Shown: positions 1-8,145 of the stretch, piece by piece
How positions within the stretch are numbered: position 1 is the first letter of the stretch
Layout of the letters: each line of letters starts with the position of its first letter
Assembly (NCBI RefSeq): GCF_005048205.1
Contig: NZ_SUMF01000034.1
Span: 1 to 38,053, forward strand
DNA: 38,053 bases
Direction of reading: 5' to 3'
Source: Chitiniphilus eburneus
GTDB lineage: Bacteria; Pseudomonadota; Gammaproteobacteria; Burkholderiales; Chitinibacteraceae
Program-made: the position numbers and the translations under genes
The notes under the pieces: generated by a model
Seen by the model: the letters and a program-made list of their open reading frames with translations, nothing else
Database searches by the model: none
What the model was told of the DNA's origin: nothing

Positions 1-2
1 CT

Positions 3-1382
3 GGCGATCACGCGGCCGCGTGCGAGGCGCTGGCCCAGGCGGTCCGGCTCGATCCCACCGCGCCCGCGCTACGGGTGAACCATGCCAGCATGCTGCGCGC
101 GCTGGGCGATGCGGCCGGCGCGCGCGCCGAGCTGGAGGCGGCGCTGCGCCTGGCCCCCGGCGACATCAATGCGCGCTACAACCTGGCCAACCTGCTGCTG
201 GACAGCGGTGACGAACAAGGGGCCGTCGCGGCCTATCAGGCGGTGCTGACCATGGCCCCTGGCCATGCCGGCGCGCGCTATAACCTGGGCTGCCTCGCGC
301 GGCGGCGCGGGGACATCGAGGCAGCACTGGCGTGGTTTGAGCAGGTGGTGGCGCAGGCGCCGACCCATGCCGACGCCTGGCATAACCTGGCGGGGTGTCG
401 CCGGGCGCTGGGCGACTGGGATGCGGCGCGTGCCGCCTATGAACGATCGGTGGCGCTGGAGGACAGCGCCCGCTCGCGCTACGCGCTGGGCACGCTGGAT
501 CTGTTGCAGGGCCGCTGGCGCCCGGGTTGGGACGGGTACGAGGCGCGCTGGGAGGCGTGTGGGCGGACGCTGCCGGCTTTGCCGCTTCCCACCTGGCTGG
601 GCGAGGCGGTGCCACCCGGCGCCCGCCTGCTGGTCCACGCTGAGCAGGGATATGGCGATCTGCTACAGTTCGCGCGGTTTCTGCCGGGGCTGCGGCAGCG
701 GTTCGCCACGGTGACGGTGGCGTGCCCGCCCGCGCTGCTGGCGCTGCTGGCGGCGAGCCTCGATGGCATCGAGGTTTGCGACAGCCTGCCCGACCCCGCC
801 GATTTCACCCACGCCGTGGCCATCATGTCGCTGGCGCGGGTGCTGCATCTCGACGAGGCCGCGCTGGGTCGCTACCCGGTGCCCTACCTGCGCGCGCCCT
901 CGGGCGCACAGGCGGGGGCGGAACGGGGCCCCGGGCTGAATGTGGGCCTTTGCTGGACCGGAAACCCGGCACAAAGTGATAACCTGTGGCGATCGATTCC
1001 ACTGGGCTTGCTGCGCGGGTTGCGCGACATCCCGGGCATTAGCTGGCATAACCTGCAACAAGGCCAGGCTGCACAAGCCCGTGCAGCGGGTTTTGAGCTG
1101 CGGGACGCCAGCGGGCAGTGGCGCGATTTCGGCGATACGGCCGCCTATCTGGCTGTATTGGATTTGGTTATCACCGCCTGTACCTCGATCGCGCATCTTG
1201 CAGGGGGGCTGGGCAAGCCGGTATGGCTGCTCAGCCGTTTCGATGCCGACTGGCGCTGGTTGCTGGACCGGCAGGACAGCCCCTGGTATCCGAGCATGCG
1301 TATCTGGCGGCAACCCACGCCGGGCAACTGGCCGGCCGCCGTGGACAAGCTGGATCGGGCGCTGCGCGACCTGGCGCGCTGA
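3..1382 (+). CDS. TPR-domain glycosyltransferase-like protein (5' end outside window)
   Basis: The reading frame is open to the left edge, so the N-terminus is missing. The first ~145 visible residues are about four tetratricopeptide repeats (recurring A-RYNLA-LL---GD---A---Y motifs). They are followed by a ~280-residue domain with HAEQGYGDLLQFARFLP, GLCWTGNPAQSDN and DLVITACTSIAHLAGGLGKP. These are hallmarks of the TPR-glycosyltransferase-like proteins common near bacterial flagellar and polysaccharide loci, where a nucleotide-sugar-type fold carries the GT-B-like C-terminal half. The lone GTG near position 75 is only an internal possibility. What sugar or protein it acts on cannot be told; a role in glycosylating flagellin is a guess from the nearby flagellar genes. 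The family assignment is good, the enzymatic role uncertain. Confidence 0.75.
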   Translation, partial: GDHAAACEALAQAVRLDPTAPALRVNHASMLRALGDAAGARAELEAALRLAPGDINARYNLANLLLDSGDEQGAVAAYQAVLTMAPGHAGARYNLGCLARRRGDIEAALAWFEQVVAQAPTHADAWHNLAGCRRALGDWDAARAAYERSVALEDSARSRYALGTLDLLQGRWRPGWDGYEARWEACGRTLPALPLPTWLGEAVPPGARLLVHAEQGYGDLLQFARFLPGLRQRFATVTVACPPALLALLAASLDGIEVCDSLPDPADFTHAVAIMSLARVLHLDEAALGRYPVPYLRAPSGAQAGAERGPGLNVGLCWTGNPAQSDNLWRSIPLGLLRGLRDIPGISWHNLQQGQAAQARAAGFELRDASGQWRDFGDTAAYLAVLDLVITACTSIAHLAGGLGKPVWLLSRFDADWRWLLDRQDSPWYPSMRIWRQPTPGNWPAAVDKLDRALRDLAR

Positions 1383-1442
1383 GGCGGGGCGATGACGCGG
1401 CCACGGTCGTCGCCGATGGTCATCACTGGAGCACAAGACACG

Positions 1443-1841
1443 ATGAGCGGCAAAGTCGTCAAAAGCGATGAGGAATGGCGTGCGGTCCTGACGCCCGAGC
1501 AATACCGGGTGACCCGGCAGGCGGGCACCGAGCGGCCGTTCAGCGGTTCGCACTATCTGCGCAACGAGGCCGGCGATTACACCTGTATCTGCTGCAATGC
1601 GTTGTTGTTCCACGCGGATACCAAGTTCGACGCCGGTTGCGGCTGGCCCAGCTTCTGGGAGGAGGCGGTGCCGGGGGCGATTGTCCGCATTCCCGACTAC
1701 AGCCATGGGATGGCCCGCGTCGAGGTGCGCTGCGCGCGTTGCGACGCCCATCTGGGGCATGTTTTTCCGGATGGCCCGGAACCGACCGGCGAGCGCTACT
1801 GCATAAATTCAGTTGCAATTGGCTTTAAATCAGTTGATTGA
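1443..1841 (+). CDS. msrB: Peptide-methionine (R)-S-oxide reductase MsrB
   Basis: This 132-residue protein reduces methionine-R-sulfoxide in proteins, a cytoplasmic oxidative-damage repair reaction. Two CxxC pairs (C48/C51 and C97/C100) are the structural zinc ligands of the zinc-type MsrB. The GCGWPSFWE block, the [10 protein letters not shown] block and the catalytic cysteine C120 in RYCINS are all present. Length matches the single-domain family. An in-frame ATG lies 51 nt upstream, but the homologous N-terminus ([12 protein letters not shown]) starts at 1443, and GGAG lies about 10 nt upstream. The gene follows the TPR gene by 60 nt and may be cotranscribed with it. No MsrA is present in the window. 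Confidence 0.93.
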   Translation: MSGKVVKSDEEWRAVLTPEQYRVTRQAGTERPFSGSHYLRNEAGDYTCICCNALLFHADTKFDAGCGWPSFWEEAVPGAIVRIPDYSHGMARVEVRCARCDAHLGHVFPDGPEPTGERYCINSVAIGFKSVD

Positions 1842-1941
1842 GCGACTTCATGGTGTAAGCTTTCGGCTTTCGACCTTGTGCTGATGCCAGCACGCTGGCC
1901 CCATGTTCCATGAGGCGCCCTTTAACGTGAGGAAACGTGCA

Positions 1942-2565
1942 ATGCAGAAAATGACCAAACTTGCTCTGGTGGCCGCGGTGGCGGCGATTGGCCTGGTGGC
2001 GTGCGGCAAGACCGCCGACGAGGCAAAGACCACCGTCAACCCGCAGGAACTGATCAATTCCGTCAACAGCTACCTCAGCACTGCGGAAAAGACCTGCATT
2101 CCGGTTCCGGTACGGTTCGGCGAGCCGGTTGCCGAGAAATACGAAACCCTGACCGAACCCAATGGCGCGCAGTTGGCCGCGCTGGTGAAGGCCGGGCTGA
2201 TCCAGGTTGCGCCGGTGGACGGCGAAGCGGGCATGGTGCAGTTCACCGTGACCGAGGAAGGCACCAACTACTACACCGGTCTGACCGAACCTGCCGGCCC
2301 GGGCTTTTGCAGCGGCACGCTGGAAGTGGACAAGGTGGCCGAGGACAAGGCGGTAGAGGAAAAGGGCGAATATCGTCGCCACGCGCTGACCTACACCTAC
2401 AAGGTGGCGAATGCCGCGGCATGGCAGACCCAGCCGGACATCCTGGCGCAATATGCGAAGTTCGCCGAGTTGGTGAATGGCGCCGGTACTGCCAAGATGA
2501 CCACCGAGGTGGAAAGCCGTGGCCGTGGCTGGAACGTGGTGGAACAGACCGAGTTCGCCAACTGA
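1942..2565 (+). CDS. Small secreted lipoprotein, function unknown
   Basis: 207 residues. The N-terminus (MQKMTKLALVAAVAAIGLVAC) is a classic lipoprotein signal peptide with lipobox LVAC, so C21 would be lipidated. The mature part is acidic and has two further cysteines (in KTCIPVPV and PGFCSG) that could form a disulfide. I recognise no enzyme motif. The start is supported by AGGA about 9 nt upstream; an in-frame upstream ATG at 1903 would add 13 residues ahead of the signal and is unlikely. It is a single gene between msrB and the palindromic terminator. Betaproteobacteria have similar small lipoproteins of unknown role, and no function is proposed here. Confidence 0.8.
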   Translation: MQKMTKLALVAAVAAIGLVACGKTADEAKTTVNPQELINSVNSYLSTAEKTCIPVPVRFGEPVAEKYETLTEPNGAQLAALVKAGLIQVAPVDGEAGMVQFTVTEEGTNYYTGLTEPAGPGFCSGTLEVDKVAEDKAVEEKGEYRRHALTYTYKVANAAAWQTQPDILAQYAKFAELVNGAGTAKMTTEVESRGRGWNVVEQTEFAN

Positions 2566-2576
2566 TCCTGGCGCGG

Positions 2577-2618
2577 CCCCAAAAACAAACCCCGCCATGG
2601 CGGGGTTTGTTTTTGGGG
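2577..2618. terminator. Bidirectional rho-independent terminator
   Basis: A perfect 42-bp palindrome (21-bp arms centred on CCATGG at 2595-2600). Each strand reads A-rich arm, GC core (CCCCGCC/GGCGGGG), T-rich arm TTTGTTTTTGGGG. It sits between the convergent lipoprotein gene (ends 2565) and the EAL-HDOD gene (ends 2654), where it would stop transcription from both sides. Confidence 0.92.
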
Positions 2619-2653
2619 CGGGGGCGTACATCCGGCGATGTCGCCCCCCAGCA

Positions 2654-3874
2654 TCAGACGCCGAGTTCTTCCACCCAGGCCAGCGATTGCACGTGCGCGC
2701 GATTGAGCATTTCGGGCGTGATCTGCAATTGCTCGCACAGACGCGGTACTTCGCTCATGTCCGGGTCTTCGCAGGCCTCGGCCAGCTCCAGGAACGGGCC
2801 GTAGATGTTGCTGCGCGACAGCAGGGCGTCGCTGATCGATTCCGGCAGGATCAGCGTTTCGAGCACGCGATCCATCGGCATGTCGAGCAGGACGTCCAGC
2901 AGCGAGAACATCCCCACGATGAACAGGTTGTCGCGATCCTGCCCGTCCAGCAGATGGCTGCCCAGCAGTTCGACCAGGCGGCCCCGCGTTACGGCGGTCT
3001 TGAGCAGGGCAGGGGCGGAGCCGGTCTCGGCGCCGGCGGTCACGAGCAGCAGCGTCAGCCAGCGGTACAGCTTCTGGTAGCCCAGGATGGTGACCGCGTG
3101 GCGGAACGACTGGATCTCGCACGACAGGCCGAAGCCCACCGAGTTGATATACCGCAGCAGCTTGAACGACAGGGCGACATCGCGCTTGAGGGCGTTTTCG
3201 ATATCGCGGATTTCCGCGTTGTTACGCAACATGTTCAACAGGTTGAGAATGTTGGCGTAGCTGGGGTTGATCACCTTGGCGGACAGGGTTTCCGGGTGGG
3301 CGAAGTAATAGCCCTGGAAGCAATCCAGCCCGATATCGAGGCACTGCTTGAATTCGTCCTTGGTTTCGACCTTTTCGGCGACCTGGAGTACCGGGTACTT
3401 GCGCAGCTCCTTGGACAACCCCGGAATCTGCGGCAGGCCAAGCTGCTGGATATCCAGCTTGATGTAGTTGGCGTACTCCATGAACGGCAGCGTCTGCGGC
3501 GTCAGCACGAAGTCGTCCAGGGCTATGCCGAAGCCTTGGTTGCGTAGTTCCTTGATCCGGCCCAGGAGTTCGGGCGTCGCGGTGGTGGTCTCCACGATCT
3601 CCAGCACCACGCGTTGCGGGTGCAGCAGTTCGAGGAAGTTGCTCTCCAGCATGGATTCCGCCACGTTGATGAAGGCAAGCTTGCTACCCACCAACCAGTC
3701 GGTGCCCATGTTGGAGATCGTGTTGACCAGCACGTTGGTGCCGGCCTGCATGTCACTGGAAAACTCGGCGGATGTCGCGTCCTTGTTCAACCGGAACAGC
3801 AGTTCATAGCCAATGATCTGCTGTTGACGGTTGAGGATGGGCTGACGGCCGATATATGCGTGTTCTTGCGTCAT
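2654..3874 (-). CDS. EAL-HDOD domain signalling protein (degenerate EAL)
   Basis: 406 residues. Residues ~5-200 form an EAL-type c-di-GMP phosphodiesterase fold and ~200-390 an HDOD domain. The signature EAL is ELL (E24-L25-L26). N70, E92 (LEIVE), D120-D121 (IALDDF), K139 (IKLD) and EKVET are recognisable, but the DDFG-TG loop is altered to DDFVLTP. The domain may therefore bind without hydrolysing, as reported for CdgJ/YuxH-type EAL-HDOD proteins that affect motility. The HDOD part has no HD metal site, as usual. The gene lies 81 bp downstream of cheA on the same strand, as the last gene of the chemotaxis run, which suggests a motility-linked role. Domain call is firm; activity is uncertain. 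Confidence 0.88.
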   Translation of the reverse strand: MTQEHAYIGRQPILNRQQQIIGYELLFRLNKDATSAEFSSDMQAGTNVLVNTISNMGTDWLVGSKLAFINVAESMLESNFLELLHPQRVVLEIVETTTATPELLGRIKELRNQGFGIALDDFVLTPQTLPFMEYANYIKLDIQQLGLPQIPGLSKELRKYPVLQVAEKVETKDEFKQCLDIGLDCFQGYYFAHPETLSAKVINPSYANILNLLNMLRNNAEIRDIENALKRDVALSFKLLRYINSVGFGLSCEIQSFRHAVTILGYQKLYRWLTLLLVTAGAETGSAPALLKTAVTRGRLVELLGSHLLDGQDRDNLFIVGMFSLLDVLLDMPMDRVLETLILPESISDALLSRSNIYGPFLELAEACEDPDMSEVPRLCEQLQITPEMLNRAHVQSLAWVEELGV

Positions 3875-3915
3875 TGTCGAGTACCTGCGGGCGGCGGCGC
3901 GATGCGCTGATTTCA

Positions 3916-3942
3916 GTATCGGCTGATTCTAGCGTCAGCCTA
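3916..3942 (-). promoter_or_regulatory. Possible sigma-28 (FliA) promoter for the EAL-HDOD gene
   Basis: Read on the minus strand, GCCGATAC (3923-3916) matches 7 of 8 bases of the flagellar sigma-28 -10 element GCCGATAA. At the expected 11-nt spacing the -35 (TAGGCTGA, 3942-3935) matches only 3 of 8. The site is in the cheA/EAL-HDOD gap, 42-68 nt before the start codon. Position and -10 are good, the -35 poor; treat as tentative. Confidence 0.28.
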
Positions 3943-3955
3943 GCTTATTCGCCAT

Positions 3956-5869
3956 TCAAGCTGGATTTTCGACGAGGCGCGAAGTCTTCACCGCCGAAGT
4001 ATCGGCATTCGACGACGAAAGCAGGTCTTCCATATCCAGCACCAGCACCACGGAGCCGTCGCCGGACAGCGTGGCCCCGGCAACCCCGCGTGGGCGGATG
4101 TTCTGTAGCGGTTTGATGACCACATCGTCGCGGCCGACGAAGCTGTCCACGGCCAGGATGAAGGAGTGCTCGGCCGACTGCATCAGCACGCCGAACTGCG
4201 GCACCTGGGTTTCTTCCCAGCCGATCAATGCGGCCAGCGATTTCACCGGCAGGATTTCGTCGCGCACCACGATGGTGGCGCGGCCGGATACTTCCTGGAC
4301 CTGATCGGCCCGGATCGGGATGATCTCGCGCACCATGGCCAGCGGCACCGCAAACGGCTGGTCGCAGATCTTGACCACCAGCACCGGCAGGATCGCCAGG
4401 GTCAGCGGCAGCGAGATCGAGAAGCGCGAGCCTTCGCCGGCCAGCGACTGGATGTCGATCCTGCCGTTGAGCTTCTGGATGTTGGTCTTGACCACATCCA
4501 TGCCCACGCCACGACCCGATACGTTGGAAATCTGGTCCTTGGTGGAGAAGCCCGGCAGGAACACCAGATGCAGGCTCTGCTTGTCGTCCATGCTGTTGGC
4601 GGTCTCGATATCGATCACGCCCTTGTCGATGGCTTTCTTGCGCAGCACGTCCGGACGCATGCCGCGCCCATCGTCGGTGATTTCGATCAGGATATGGTCG
4701 CCCACCTGCGTGGCGGACAACTCGACCACCGCCTTCGCCGGCTTGCCGGCGGCGATCCGCTCGGCGGGGGTTTCCACGCCGTGATCGACCGCGTTGCGGA
4801 CCAAGTGGACCAGCGGATCGTTCAGATCCTCGATCATGGTCTTGTCGAGTTCGGTTTCCTCGCCGGTAATGACGAGTTCGACATCCTTGCCCAACTGGCG
4901 GGCCAGATCGCGCGCGAGGCGGGGGTATTTCTGGAACAGCCGGCCGATCGGCTGCATCCGGGTTTTCATCACCGCGTTCTGCAGGTCGCTGACCAGCAGG
5001 TCGAGCTGGCTGATGGCCTCGTCCAGCGCCTTCATGGTCGGGGTATCCATCTTCCCGGCCATGACGTCTGCGCGCAGCGTGGTCAGGCGATTCTTGGTCA
5101 GGCCGATTTCGCCGGACAGGTTCAGCACCTGATCGAGACGGACGGTGTCGATCCGGATCGTGGTTTCCTGCGTCGCGGACGACAACTGCTGCGCGGCGGC
5201 TTGCGGGGCCTTGGTGGCCACGGCGGGTTGCAGGGTCTGCATCGGTTGTGCCACGACGGGGGCCTGGACCGGGAGGCTTTCCGCCACGGCGAGCGGACGC
5301 GATTCGTCATCGTCCTCGTCGTCCTCCACGTCCAGCAGGGCGTTGTAGAGGCCGTTCCAGTCCGGTTGCTGGCCGCTGTTGCCCGTTGCCGCCTGGGCAG
5401 GGGCCGGCGCCTGGGCCACCGGCGTTGCGACGGGAGCCGCGGGCGCCTGTGGCGCGGCGGCGGCCTGCTGGATGGGCTTGCCTTGCAAGGTTGCATCCAG
5501 ATTGGCGATCAGCTCGGGCGAGGCCGCTTGCGGCGCACGCCCCTGGGTCAGCGAGGTGAACATGTCGCGAACGACGCCAGTGGCGGCGAGAATGCTGTCC
5601 ATCAGCTCCGGCGTCAGCGCGAGTTCGCCATTGCGCAGCTTGTCGAACAGGTTCTCGGTGCGGTGGCACAGGCTCACCATCACATCGACATTGAGGAACC
5701 CCGCGCCACCCTTGATGGTGTGGAAGCCGCGAAAGATGTCGTTCAACAGGTGCTTGTCGTCCGGCCGCTTTTCGAGTTCCACGAGCTTGTTATCGACTTC
5801 CGACAGCAAATCCGAGGATTCGGTCAAAAAGTCCTGAAGTAAGTCTTCCATGCCGGCAAAGTCGCTCAT
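3956..5869 (-). CDS. cheA: Chemotaxis histidine kinase CheA
   Basis: 637 residues. CheA autophosphorylates in receptor-CheW arrays and passes phosphate to CheY. The P1/HPt domain (1-~110) has the phospho-histidine H50 in FHTIKGGAGFL. Dimerisation domain P3 starts near 237 (TTIRIDTVRLDQVLNLSGEI). The ATPase P4 has the N box (HLVRNAVDHG, 355-364), G1 (DDGRGM, 399-404) and G2 (GRGVGMDVV, 452-460). The CheW-like P5 runs ~485-615. Residues ~131-236 are Ala/Pro/Gln-rich with an acidic stretch and no visible P2 CheY-docking domain. The start has GGGAGG 7-8 nt upstream. It follows cheZ by 50 nt in the operon. Confidence 0.97.
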   Translation of the reverse strand: MSDFAGMEDLLQDFLTESSDLLSEVDNKLVELEKRPDDKHLLNDIFRGFHTIKGGAGFLNVDVMVSLCHRTENLFDKLRNGELALTPELMDSILAATGVVRDMFTSLTQGRAPQAASPELIANLDATLQGKPIQQAAAAPQAPAAPVATPVAQAPAPAQAATGNSGQQPDWNGLYNALLDVEDDEDDDESRPLAVAESLPVQAPVVAQPMQTLQPAVATKAPQAAAQQLSSATQETTIRIDTVRLDQVLNLSGEIGLTKNRLTTLRADVMAGKMDTPTMKALDEAISQLDLLVSDLQNAVMKTRMQPIGRLFQKYPRLARDLARQLGKDVELVITGEETELDKTMIEDLNDPLVHLVRNAVDHGVETPAERIAAGKPAKAVVELSATQVGDHILIEITDDGRGMRPDVLRKKAIDKGVIDIETANSMDDKQSLHLVFLPGFSTKDQISNVSGRGVGMDVVKTNIQKLNGRIDIQSLAGEGSRFSISLPLTLAILPVLVVKICDQPFAVPLAMVREIIPIRADQVQEVSGRATIVVRDEILPVKSLAALIGWEETQVPQFGVLMQSAEHSFILAVDSFVGRDDVVIKPLQNIRPRGVAGATLSGDGSVVLVLDMEDLLSSSNADTSAVKTSRLVENPA

Positions 5870-5919
5870 CTCGGCCTCCCAAATGCGATGCTAATCGTTA
5901 CGCTGTACCGCCTGGCTGA

Positions 5920-6681
5920 TCAGAAGCCCAGGCTTTCCAACAGGTCGTCGACCTGTTGCTGATTGGTCACAATATCCGTGCGACCCTCGGTCGTGATGAC
6001 CGGCCCGTTCAACAGGCTTTCATCGTGCTTGAGTGCCTGTGGCGAGAAGGCCAGCAGGAACTCCAGCAGTTGGGCTTCCATATCCTTGGACATCATCAGG
6101 ATCTTCTTGATGACCTGTCCGGTCAGATCCTGGAAGTCCTGCGCCATCATGATTTCCAGCATCTGCGCGTTGATCTGGTCCGAATGCATCGCCGTGGCGT
6201 TCAGATGCGTGCGCGTCTTTTCCACCAGCGATTTGAATTCGTCCACCGAGAGCTGGTTGGCAAACAGCTTGTCCCAGTCCGACGACAGGGCCCGGGCCCC
6301 GTTGGCAATGCCGTCCTGCAGCGGGCGGGCCGCATCCAGCGCATTCAGGGTGCGGTCGGCGGCCTGTTCGGTCATGGTCGCGACATAGGACAGGCGATCG
6401 CGGGCATCCGGAATCTGCGATGCGGCGCGTTCCAGCGATTTGTCCAGCCCCAGCTCGCGCAGGGTATCGTGCAGTTTCCGGGTGAGCTGGCCGATCTGCG
6501 AGAACATCGAACGCGCCGGTTCGCTCATTTCTTCCGTCGGCGCGTGCTTGGCGGCGGCGGCGGGGGCTGCCTGGGCCTGCTCGGGTGCGCTGGGCGTATC
6601 TTCTTGCTGCGCCTGGACAATGCTGTCGAACAGCGCTTCCAGTTCTGCGGAATCACCGCTATTGAGGGCTTGGTCGCTCAC
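5920..6681 (-). CDS. cheZ: Protein phosphatase CheZ
   Basis: 253 residues; CheZ dephosphorylates CheY-P and so terminates the motor signal. The signature MMAQDFQDLTGQVIKK carries the catalytic pair D185 and Q189 (equivalent to E. coli D143/Q147). The C-terminus (QQQVDDLLESLGF) is the amphipathic CheY-binding tail. The body is a long helical hairpin, as in the family. An Ala/Pro-rich insert (~28-50) lengthens the N-terminus relative to E. coli CheZ (214 residues). It starts with GTG preceded by a strong AAGGAGG. It lies 21 nt downstream of cheY and 50 nt upstream of cheA. Confidence 0.96.
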   Translation of the reverse strand: MSDQALNSGDSAELEALFDSIVQAQQEDTPSAPEQAQAAPAAAAKHAPTEEMSEPARSMFSQIGQLTRKLHDTLRELGLDKSLERAASQIPDARDRLSYVATMTEQAADRTLNALDAARPLQDGIANGARALSSDWDKLFANQLSVDEFKSLVEKTRTHLNATAMHSDQINAQMLEIMMAQDFQDLTGQVIKKILMMSKDMEAQLLEFLLAFSPQALKHDESLLNGPVITTEGRTDIVTNQQQVDDLLESLGF

Positions 6682-6702
6682 GGTTGGCCTCCTTGAGCCT
6701 TC

Positions 6703-7092
6703 TTACTTATTCATGGTGGCGAAGATTTTCTTCAGCTTCTCGTCGAGCGTCGCCGCGGTGAACGGTTTGACGACGTAGCCCGATGCCCCTGCTGTTGCTG
6801 CCTCGATGATGTTCTCCTTCTTGGCCTCCGCCGTGACCATCAATACCGGCAGATGCTTGAGTTGCGCATCTGCGCGGATGGCTCTCAACAACTCGATGCC
6901 GGTCATGACCGGCATGTTCCAGTCCGTCACCACAAAGTCGTACGTCGTGTTCTTCAGCTTGTGCAATGCCACCTGTCCGTCCTCGGCTTCTTCCACATTG
7001 GAGAAGCCCAGTTCCTTCAGGAGGTTTCGCACGATGCGGCGCATGGTGGAGAAATCATCCACCACGAGAAAACGCATATTGTTGTCAGGCAT
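6703..7092 (-). CDS. cheY: Chemotaxis response regulator CheY
   Basis: 129 residues, a single receiver domain that binds FliM and changes motor rotation when phosphorylated. The acidic pocket is D12-D13, the phospho-acceptor D57 (TDWNMP), with T87, Y106 and K109 at exactly the E. coli positions. The start ATG has TGGAG upstream. The gene is the third of the cheV-cheV-cheY-cheZ-cheA run and directly precedes its phosphatase cheZ. Confidence 0.97.
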   Translation of the reverse strand: MPDNNMRFLVVDDFSTMRRIVRNLLKELGFSNVEEAEDGQVALHKLKNTTYDFVVTDWNMPVMTGIELLRAIRADAQLKHLPVLMVTAEAKKENIIEAATAGASGYVVKPFTAATLDEKLKKIFATMNK

Positions 7093-7146
7093 TATCTAGC
7101 TCCATTCACACGTCTAACCGCGCGTGATTTGAATCGGGACTCAAGC

Positions 7147-8091
7147 TTAGCCGACAACGAAGGGTGTGACGGTATCGGCCAGCACGATGGGGTCGAATTT
7201 TGCCACATACGCATCAACGCCGACGCTCGCGCCCATGGCGCGGTTGGCGTTGGAAGACAGCGATGAATGCATCACCACGGGAATCCCTGCAAAGCGGTGG
7301 TCGGACTTGATGTGTTTGGTCAACACATAACCATCCATTTCCGGCATTTCCGCGTCTACGAGAATCATCTTAAGTTTCTGCCGCAACGGTTCGTTATCGT
7401 GCCCGGAGCGGTTGGCCAGGTTCTGCAGTTTTTCCCATGCCTCCTTGCCGTTGTTCGCCTGGTAGTACTTGATGCCGATCTTGTCGAGCACGCTGACGAT
7501 TTCCTTGCGGGCCACCATCGAGTCATCGGCGAAGAACATGTAGGACTCGGGATTGACCTGCCCCTTGGGCAGATCGGGGATCACCGGCTCGCCGATCACG
7601 CTGGCGAGGATCTGCTCCACGTCCAGGATCGATACCAGCTTGCCGTCGGGAAGCTCGGTCAGGGCGGTGATCAGTTGCTGGGTGCCCGACAGCATGGATT
7701 CCGGCGCGCGCACCTTGTCCCAGTCCACGCGGATGATGCGATCCACGTCGTGCACCAGGAAGGCCTGCGTGTGCTTGGAGAATTCGGTCACGATCATCGT
7801 GCTGTTCGCGTCGGCCGGCGGCTTGTCGTGCGTGGCGACGAACTTGGAAAGCGAGATGACCGGAATGATGTTCCCGCGCAAGGAGATCACGCCTTCCACG
7901 CCCAGTGGCATGTTGGGCGTCTTGGTGATCTTCGGCGTCTGGGAGACTTCCCTCACCTTGAAGACGTTGATGCCGAAGATTTCGCGGGTTCCCAACGAAA
8001 ACAGCAGGATTTCCATTTTGTTGGAGCCCGCCAGCTTGGTGCGGGCATCCACACTTTCAAGCAGATTGGCTTGGACGGTGCTCAGGCTCAT
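7147..8091 (-). CDS. cheV: CheV-type coupling protein (CheW-REC), copy 1
   Basis: 314 residues. An N-terminal CheW-like domain (~20-165) has FGINVFKVREV and VEGVISLRGNIIPVI, which couple receptors to CheA. A C-terminal receiver (~180-310) has the acidic pair in FFADDS, the phospho-acceptor in LVDAEMPEMDGY and the lysine in YVAKFDP. CheV proteins act as phosphorylatable couplers or phosphate sinks in adaptation. GGGAG precedes the ATG. It is adjacent to a second CheV (8146-9096) with the same architecture; the two are clearly paralogous but well diverged. Confidence 0.95.
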   Translation of the reverse strand: MSLSTVQANLLESVDARTKLAGSNKMEILLFSLGTREIFGINVFKVREVSQTPKITKTPNMPLGVEGVISLRGNIIPVISLSKFVATHDKPPADANSTMIVTEFSKHTQAFLVHDVDRIIRVDWDKVRAPESMLSGTQQLITALTELPDGKLVSILDVEQILASVIGEPVIPDLPKGQVNPESYMFFADDSMVARKEIVSVLDKIGIKYYQANNGKEAWEKLQNLANRSGHDNEPLRQKLKMILVDAEMPEMDGYVLTKHIKSDHRFAGIPVVMHSSLSSNANRAMGASVGVDAYVAKFDPIVLADTVTPFVVG

Positions 8092-8145
8092 GGATTGACT
8101 CCCAGTGGATGATGCGGCGGCGCTTTGAGGATGGATGAAGGGCGA

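Noticed and set aside
1878-1893. Hairpin GTGCTG-ATGC-CAGCAC after msrB as a terminator
   Set aside because: Only 6 bp of stem and no T-run; insufficient to call.
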